From positions 3,906,001-3,970,000 of the forward strand of contig NZ_CP046973.1 of NCBI RefSeq assembly GCF_009792235.1: a stretch of 64,000 nucleotides of DNA, written 5' to 3'. This stretch comes from Microcystis aeruginosa FD4. Its GTDB lineage: Bacteria; Cyanobacteriota; Cyanobacteriia; Cyanobacteriales; Microcystaceae. The notes beneath the pieces are model-generated. The model was not told where the DNA came from. It saw only the letters and a program-made list of their open reading frames with translations, and did no database searches. This document shows positions 59,006 to 64,000 of this stretch, piece by piece (the first letter of the stretch is position 1; every line of letters starts with the position of its first letter). A program made the position numbers and the translations under genes.

Positions 59006-59959
59006 ATGACTAGACAAACCGCTAATCTCGGACAAACAGGAATTTCCGTCAGTGCCTTGGGAATCGGGACTTGGGCATGGGGAGATAAACTATTCTGGAA
59101 CTATGGCAAGGAATACGGAGCTAATCAGGTAGAAGCGGCCTTTAAAGCGGCAGTAGAGGCAGGAATCACCTTTTTTGACACTGCCGAAGTCTATGGACTG
59201 GGGGAATCGGAACGACTCTTAGGAAAATTTACTCAAGAGACTGATATTCCCATCGATATTGCCAGTAAGTTTGCCCCCGTACCGTGGCGATTTGGGGCGA
59301 ATGCGGTTCATAATGCCATTACCGAGAGCTTAAACCGTCTAAAAACCGATAAAATTACCCTTTACCAAGTACATTGGCCCTTCACCTTCCTGATTAGCCA
59401 AGAAACCCTAATGAATGCCCTAGGGGAAGAAGTAAAACGAGGCCGTATTGCTGCAGTGGGTGTAAGTAATTATTCCGCCGAGCAAATGCGACAAGCAAGC
59501 CAGATTTTGGCGAAAAAAGAGGTTTCCTTGGCGGTCAATCAGGTGCAGTATTCGCTTTTGTATCGCAAAATAGAAACTAAGGCAATTTTAGCCACAGCCA
59601 AGGAATTAGGTGTCACCATCCTTGCCTACAGCCCCCTCGCTCAAGGACTACTGACGGGTAAATATAGCCCAGAAAGCCAGAATTTGCCCGATGGAGCCAG
59701 AAAAGTTGACTCGCGGTTCAAAAAAGAAGGTTTGGAGAAAATAGCCCCAATTTTAAGGGTAATGCAAGAATTGGGCGCAAAATACCAAAAAACCCCCGCA
59801 CAAGTCGCCCTCAATTGGTTAATCGCTCAAGGGGATGTAATTCCCATTCCGGGGGCCAAAACTGCGGCCCAGGCGATCGAAAATGCCGGGGCGCTAGGAT
59901 GGAGTTTAGAAGCGGGAGAGGTGAGGCAATTAGAACAGATGAGCCGGCCTTGGCTGTAA
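59006..59959 (+). CDS. Aldo/keto reductase
   Basis: 317 residues from ATG 59006 (MTRQTANLGQTGISVSALG). The frame opens to 58898 but that extension reads a repeat edge. AKR motifs: GIGTWAWGD, ITFFDTAEVYGLGESERLLGKF (catalytic Asp and Tyr), catalytic Lys in IASKFAPVPW, His in YQVHWP, and the cofactor region VIPIPGAKTAAQAIENAGAL. NADPH-dependent reduction of carbonyls, substrate unknown. Resembles plant/cyanobacterial pyridoxal reductase-like AKRs (from memory). Upstream of recA with no clear terminator. Confidence 0.9.
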   Translation: MTRQTANLGQTGISVSALGIGTWAWGDKLFWNYGKEYGANQVEAAFKAAVEAGITFFDTAEVYGLGESERLLGKFTQETDIPIDIASKFAPVPWRFGANAVHNAITESLNRLKTDKITLYQVHWPFTFLISQETLMNALGEEVKRGRIAAVGVSNYSAEQMRQASQILAKKEVSLAVNQVQYSLLYRKIETKAILATAKELGVTILAYSPLAQGLLTGKYSPESQNLPDGARKVDSRFKKEGLEKIAPILRVMQELGAKYQKTPAQVALNWLIAQGDVIPIPGAKTAAQAIENAGALGWSLEAGEVRQLEQMSRPWL

Positions 59960-60046
59960 AAATCAAAAGTTGTGATTTTCGATCACCATTCTGGAAAAAG
60001 TCTCTAACTTTTTGGTGATCAAGATTAAAACAGGCTACAATCTTTA

Positions 60047-60060
60047 GATACTGCTGTACT
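60047..60060 (+). promoter_or_regulatory. Candidate LexA-type box upstream of recA
   Basis: GATACTGCTGTACT fits the cyanobacterial LexA box RGTACNNNDGTWCB at all but one position (A in place of G). It is 26 bp upstream of the recA start codon, where a repressor would overlap the transcript start. Confidence 0.5.
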
Positions 60061-60086
60061 ACTTAAGAAAACTGGGGACAAAATTA

Positions 60087-61154
60087 ATGGCGACAACGAC
60101 AAGTAATCCCGATCGAGATAAGGCCTTAGGTTTAGTCTTAAATCAAATCGAGCGCAACTTTGGCAAAGGTTCGATTATGCGTTTAGGAGATGCCACCAGG
60201 ATGCGGGTGGAAACCGTGCCTAGTGGTGCTTTAACCCTAGATATGGCTTTGGGTGGCGGCCTACCGAAAGGCCGCATCGTCGAAATTTACGGGCCAGAAA
60301 GTTCTGGCAAAACCACTTTAGCCCTCCATGCGATCGCAGAAGTGCAGAAAGCTGGGGGAGTGGCGGCCTTTGTCGATGCGGAACACGCTTTAGATCCCAC
60401 CTATTCGGAAGATTTAGGGGTAGATATCAATAATTTACTGGTGGCACAACCGGATACGGGGGAAGCAGCCTTAGAAATAGTTGACCAGTTAGTGCGTTCT
60501 TCGGCCGTGGATATCGTTGTCATCGACTCGGTGGCCGCTTTAGTGCCGCGGGCGGAAATTGAAGGGGAAATGGGGGATAATCAGGTGGGTTTGCAGGCCC
60601 GTTTGATGAGTAAAGCCCTGCGAAAAATTGCCGGTAATATTGGTAAATCGGGTTGTGTGGTGATTTTCCTCAACCAACTGCGGCAAAAAATCGGTGTCAC
60701 CTACGGCAATCCTGAAGTGACCACTGGGGGGACGGCCTTAAAATTTTATGCCTCGGTACGTTTAGATATCCGTCGCATTCAAACTTTGAAAAAAGGCACG
60801 GAAGGGGAATACGGAATTCGGGCTAAAGTTAAGGTGGCTAAAAATAAAGTCGCGCCTCCTTTCCGGATTGCTGAATTTGATATTATCTTCGGTAAAGGCA
60901 TTTCCCAGGTGGGTTGTATGCTCGATATCGCCGAACAAACGAACGTAGTTACTCGCAAAGGGGCATGGTATAGCTATAATGGCGAAAATATTGCCCAGGG
61001 TCGCGATAATGCCGTTAAATATCTTGAAGAAAAGCCAGAAGTAGCGGCAGAAATTGAGAAGTTATTGCGGGATAAATTAGACATGGGTTCGGTTCCTTTC
61101 CCCACGGAACCGGCCGATGAGGACGATGAGGACGATCAGGAACCAGAAATCTAA
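60087..61154 (+). CDS. recA: Recombinase RecA
   Basis: 355 residues. MMLGDATRMRVE-type start region (GKGSIMRLGDATRM), Walker A GPESSGKTT, AFVDAEHALDP, Walker B IVVIDSVAALVP, loop L1 EIEGEMGDNQVGLQARLMSKALRK, VIFLNQLRQKIGVTYGNPEVTTGG (loop L2), and an acidic tail ADEDDEDDQEPEI. Full length and canonical. Role: ATP-dependent strand exchange and homologous recombination; whether it stimulates LexA cleavage in this lineage is uncertain. SD GGGGACA. Terminated by a strong hairpin. Confidence 0.98.
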   Translation: MATTTSNPDRDKALGLVLNQIERNFGKGSIMRLGDATRMRVETVPSGALTLDMALGGGLPKGRIVEIYGPESSGKTTLALHAIAEVQKAGGVAAFVDAEHALDPTYSEDLGVDINNLLVAQPDTGEAALEIVDQLVRSSAVDIVVIDSVAALVPRAEIEGEMGDNQVGLQARLMSKALRKIAGNIGKSGCVVIFLNQLRQKIGVTYGNPEVTTGGTALKFYASVRLDIRRIQTLKKGTEGEYGIRAKVKVAKNKVAPPFRIAEFDIIFGKGISQVGCMLDIAEQTNVVTRKGAWYSYNGENIAQGRDNAVKYLEEKPEVAAEIEKLLRDKLDMGSVPFPTEPADEDDEDDQEPEI

Positions 61155-61183
61155 AAGAAGAAGAAGACGGTTTTAAGTCTTGG

Positions 61184-61780
61184 TTATCCCCCGGTTTCGG
61201 GGGATTTTTTTGTTTCAGAATCGATAGATTTAGCGGCTTCTAACCATGATTGTAAACCTTTTTTAGTCGGTGTTCCTCTAGGGGTAAAAGTCCATAGATC
61301 TCGTTTATGTTGGGGTCCATAGCTGATATGAATCGGGCGATTAATTCCGTAAAAATAGAGAGAATCAAAGGGTAATTTTGCGGTTAAAATCCAATCTATC
61401 AGGCGATCGCTCGTTAAATTGATAATCCGAAAATCACAGGCTGCCCCCAATCGCTGACAATAATATTGACCTTTTTGATTAATTTCGTGGGCGCAATGTT
61501 GATCGCGACGGGGATCAATTCTACCGTTTTTTAAGCCAGTGATTGGGTCTTTTTTTTGGAGAAATTTTCTCAGATCATTGGAACAAAATCCGTAGGTTAA
61601 TTGAAATTTTTCTCGACCAAAATTATCAATAATTGGATCGATAATAAAGTGAGCGAGATTTTGCCAAGCGGTTATCGTTGCAGTATTTTTGGGGTAGGGA
61701 TCGATTTGTGCTGCGTACTTTTGATAAGTTTGGGAACAGGTACAGAATTCTTCCAGGGTTAAATATTTACCAATTAACAT
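61184..61780 (-). CDS. M15-like peptidase (D-Ala-D-Ala carboxypeptidase fold)
   Basis: 198 residues. YLTLEEFCTCSQTYQKYA at the start, LTYGFCSNDL and then QHCAHEINQKGQYYCQRLGAACDFRI, with RPIHISYGP as a late His. This fits the M15/Hedgehog-type zinc peptidase layout (H...GxAxDf...H), though the first His lies in an unusual Cys-rich setting. Likely acts on peptidoglycan or peptides, but has no signal peptide. The last six codons are inside the recA terminator hairpin. Confidence 0.6.
   Translation of the reverse strand: MLIGKYLTLEEFCTCSQTYQKYAAQIDPYPKNTATITAWQNLAHFIIDPIIDNFGREKFQLTYGFCSNDLRKFLQKKDPITGLKNGRIDPRRDQHCAHEINQKGQYYCQRLGAACDFRIINLTSDRLIDWILTAKLPFDSLYFYGINRPIHISYGPQHKRDLWTFTPRGTPTKKGLQSWLEAAKSIDSETKKSPETGG
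61186..61211 (+). terminator. Rho-independent terminator of recA
   Basis: ATCCCCCG (61186-61193) and CGGGGGAT (61198-61205) with loop GTTT, followed by a T run to 61211. It overlaps the 3' end of the convergent M15-like gene. Confidence 0.92.
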
Positions 61781-61824
61781 AATCAGTTATCAGGTTTTTA
61801 GCTATATCCTATCAGCCAATTTAG

Positions 61825-62694
61825 CTATTTTGCCAAAGCGGCTTTTTGGCGACCATAATAAACAGCGATAAAAGCGCTGACATACATCCATAAACTATAG
61901 ACAATTGCGGGAATGGCTAGATCGGGATTATTTAACAAACCGGCAGTGATAGCAATAGCTAAAGTGCCGCTTTGAATACCCACTTCAATTGCGATACAAA
62001 TTCTTTGGGTAATATTTAAATTAAAGAGGCGGCCACTGAAAAAACCGATCAGGGAGGCAATAGTATTTAAAATAATCACTGCCAGGCCAGTTTGAGCGAT
62101 AAATAAAGGTAAACGTTGCCATTCTCTCAGGATTAATAAGCAGATAATAACTGCTAGAAAAATTACGGCCAAACGATTAGTTATCGGTTCCAGACTTTTG
62201 GCCAGTAAAGGGAAGTAATGGCGGATAGTCATACCGATAACCAGGGGTAAAAGTATAATCAAAAATATCTGTCCCATAGTGGAACCAATGGGTAGGGAGA
62301 TGGCGGCACTTTCCCCCATAAAATGCTGGAGAGTAAAACTAGCTAAAAAAGGTATTGTGAAAATGGTGATGATGCTACTAAAAGCGGTTAAAGTAACAGA
62401 AAGGGCCACATCTCCCTTAGCTAAATAGGTTAAAACATTGGAGGAAGGACCGCCGGGGCAAATGGCGACAATCATTAAACCGACGGCAATTTCTGGCCGG
62501 AGAGGTAAGATAGAAGCAACGATAAAGCCGACGATCGGTAGGATAATAATTTGATTGACTAAACCGATCAGGACTGCTTTGGGATAACGGGTGATACGCC
62601 GAAAATCGGCGGCAATTAATCCCAATCCCATACCTAACATTAAAACGCCTAGGGCAACGGGTAAGAGGATATTAGTAAAAAAGTTGGCTTGCAT
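61825..62694 (-). CDS. Bile acid:sodium symporter family transporter
   Basis: 289 residues with about nine to ten transmembrane helices. VGLMIVAICPGGPSSNVLTYLAKGDVALSVTLTAFSSIITIFTIPF is the Na+-binding crossover region of the BASS family, and RICIAIEVGIQSGTLAIAITAG the second one. In cyanobacteria family members carry bicarbonate (SbtA is another family), pyruvate or other organic anions with Na+. Substrate unknown. Plasma membrane. Confidence 0.9.
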   Translation of the reverse strand: MQANFFTNILLPVALGVLMLGMGLGLIAADFRRITRYPKAVLIGLVNQIIILPIVGFIVASILPLRPEIAVGLMIVAICPGGPSSNVLTYLAKGDVALSVTLTAFSSIITIFTIPFLASFTLQHFMGESAAISLPIGSTMGQIFLIILLPLVIGMTIRHYFPLLAKSLEPITNRLAVIFLAVIICLLILREWQRLPLFIAQTGLAVIILNTIASLIGFFSGRLFNLNITQRICIAIEVGIQSGTLAIAITAGLLNNPDLAIPAIVYSLWMYVSAFIAVYYGRQKAALAK

Positions 62695-62699
62695 CGGAT

Positions 62700-63240
62700 C
62701 AAAGCGGAGAAGATGCGCTTATTTTCCCATAAATTGACTAATTTATTCTTGTGCATGGTTCCCGATTTTGCCGACTAAAAAACCCCCAGTGTGCAACCGA
62801 GGTTAAATTGTAGGAGAAATCCAATCAAGAGGATTCCAGTCCAGTTTCCCTCTCTAGCTCCAGAGTGAGAGGACTTCCATCAAAAATAACGAGGGCAAAT
62901 TTTCCTTCTAAATCCCGTAATCCTTGACTTCCCTTCCGTTGATAAATTGCCAAGGCGATCAAGGTGGTGGATTTTCGGTGAACGATAGGTGAGTTTCTGC
63001 AGAGTTTTCCCTTCTCGATCGAGGGGCAGTTTTCTGTCAACTAAGTTGTGTGTAAACATAGCAACCCTCCACATCCCTACAGTTCTATTGTACCTGTATC
63101 CTGGGTTCGAGTGCTGGGGACTGTAATAATGTGTATTGTTCGTCAGAGAAGACTCAACCGTTGTTTGTTTTAAAGGTAGTCGCAAGTGTGAGCGGATTAA
63201 TTTTCCTTAGCTTGTTGACCGATCCCCTCACCACGATTAC
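62700..63240. other. Gene-poor stretch with possible ORF remnant
   Basis: No firm gene. A minus-strand frame ending at 62825 contains QGLRDLEGKFALVIFDGSPL, which loosely resembles the LxGMFAFxIxD strand of asparagine synthase-type amidotransferases, but it lacks the rest. Probably a fragment or chance. A 10-bp palindromic run near 62865 was noted. Confidence 0.2.
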
Positions 63241-63242
63241 CT

Positions 63243-64000
63243 AAAATGTCGGATGAATGCCCCCGCTACATTTTTCGACAAGATACTCACCTTTGCGGGG
63301 GATGAAATCCGACCAGAATATCAACGTCTCGACTCTTCCGCGGAGCTTCGGAGGACACTTCGCTCGACGTTGACCCCATAGAACAATTTAATTCCACCAT
63401 CTGTGGGTAAACTGTGTTATACCTAACTTAGCCAAGGGTCGAGGATTGTTAGATGCTAGTCGTAGAAGCAAAGCTAAAAAACGGAACACCAGAGCAATAT
63501 CAGAAACTTGATGAAGCTATCAGAACTTCTCAGTTTGTGCGTAACTCTTGTGTTCGTCATTGGAGAGAAAATAAAGGAACAACCCGCAATGACCTCCAAA
63601 AGCTTTGCGCGGTACTAGCTAACAATAAAGAGACACCATGGGTTAATAAATTAAACTCTCAAGCACGTCAATCGGCTGCTGATAGAGCCTGGCAATCAAT
63701 TACTGGGTTTTACCAGAATTGTCGTGCCAAAATACCAGGGAAAAAAAGTTTTCCTCGGTTCAAAAAACATAGCCGTTCCGTTGAGTATAAACTAACGGGC
63801 TATAAACTATCTGATGAGCGACGTAAAATCAGATTTACTGACGGTTTTCAAGCAGGAGAATTTGATTTATGGTGTAGTCAAAAAACCTTAGTTTATTATT
63901 CAGAGCAACAGATTAAACGGGTAAGAGTTGTTAGACGTGCTGACGGTTATTATTGTCAGTTTCTGATTGACGTAGAACGGCAAGAATACCATAAACCAAC
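63243..64000 (+). mobile_element. IS200/IS605-type tnpB element, right part off the window
   Basis: The left end AAAATGTCGGATGAATGCCC is the same as at 26807 (inverted). Between the left end and tnpB an extra palindrome, CGTCTCGACTCTTCCGCGGA and its partner CTTCGGAGGACACTTCGCTC (63329-63375), is inserted, which is absent from the other copy. Confidence 0.8.
63453..64000 (+). CDS. tnpB: TnpB, partial (N-terminal 182 codons)
   Basis: An open frame starts at ATG 63453 with GAGG upstream and runs off the right edge. It translates MLVVEAKLKNGTPEQYQKLD, VRNSCVRHWRENKGTTRNDL and later RRADGYYCQFLIDVERQEYH, close to the N-terminal 182 residues of the TnpB at 25426-26646 with scattered replacements. 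Neither stop nor frameshift is seen in the visible part. The nuclease centre lies beyond the window. Confidence 0.9.
   Translation, partial: MLVVEAKLKNGTPEQYQKLDEAIRTSQFVRNSCVRHWRENKGTTRNDLQKLCAVLANNKETPWVNKLNSQARQSAADRAWQSITGFYQNCRAKIPGKKSFPRFKKHSRSVEYKLTGYKLSDERRKIRFTDGFQAGEFDLWCSQKTLVYYSEQQIKRVRVVRRADGYYCQFLIDVERQEYHKP

Noticed and set aside
62880..63185. 101-aa minus-strand ORF
   Set aside because: No recognisable domain, no SD, and a competing frame. Likely chance.
1..64000. tRNA, rRNA or tmRNA genes
   Set aside because: No T-loop GGTTCRANYCC with matching acceptor stem and no rRNA-like sequence was found by eye.

Overview
This window looks like chromosomal DNA of a colony-type unicellular cyanobacterium, most plausibly Microcystis. 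The genus call is inference. Supporting it are a moderately low GC content, many GCGATCGC (HIP1) octamers, cyanobacterial marker proteins (COP23 domain, Ycf51, CpcS-type bilin lyase, NblB-like HEAT protein, KaiB-like domain, DUF3352, DUF3386, XisH/XisI), and a very high load of short palindromic repeats, MITEs, TnpB elements and toxin-antitoxin modules.

Layout. 0-6 kb: edge of an HTH gene, DUF3386, nfu, an isocitrate/isopropylmalate dehydrogenase, and a three-gene secreted cluster (COP23 protein and two trypsin-like proteases) whose proteins all end in Trp. 6-13.5 kb: exported and membrane proteins of unknown role, a SPINDLY-type O-GlcNAc transferase and a Uma2 nuclease. 13.7-16.3 kb: argD and a K+ channel. 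16.2-18.3 kb: a MITE, a PIN toxin with an unusually long fused antitoxin, and 38 perfect copies of an octamer. 18.3-25.2 kb: PilT-type ATPase, KaiB-fold fusion, M14 peptidase, retropepsin-like protease, and a pentapeptide protein paired with a protein made of three helical repeats. 25.3-27.6 kb: a complete TnpB element, a MITE and gene-free DNA. 27.6-35.6 kb: GST, an OmpR-type regulator and small hydrolase between long inverted repeats, a DICT/degenerate HD-GYP protein, hpnH, and phycobilisome genes (CpcS lyase, NblB-like). 35.9-42.5 kb: an unrecognised 509-aa protein behind a hairpin leader, a creatininase-family protein, a truncated IS, a ClpC paralogue lacking most of its middle domain, and a DUF5615/DUF433 toxin-antitoxin pair. 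42.8-54.9 kb: PEP-CTERM protein, LivM permease, mntP, queC and queE, Ycf51, HicAB with a HigB remnant, DUF3352, folC and comB. 55-64 kb: XisH/XisI, a predicted conflict-type HTH-pentapeptide protein between 330-bp direct repeats, aldo/keto reductase, recA with a LexA-like box, an M15-like peptidase, a bile-acid-type symporter and the start of a second TnpB element.

Most housekeeping genes stand alone or in pairs. Tight operons are few: the DUF433/DUF5615 pair, antitoxin/PIN, hypothetical-protease-queC, hicA-hicB and xisH-xisI. No tRNA, rRNA or CRISPR array was seen. The strongest candidates for undescribed biology are the HTH-pentapeptide/small membrane protein locus at 56.3-58.9 kb, the fused antitoxin-PIN pair at 16.5-17.6 kb, the Trp-tailed secreted cluster at 3-5.9 kb, and the 509-aa protein at 35.9 kb.
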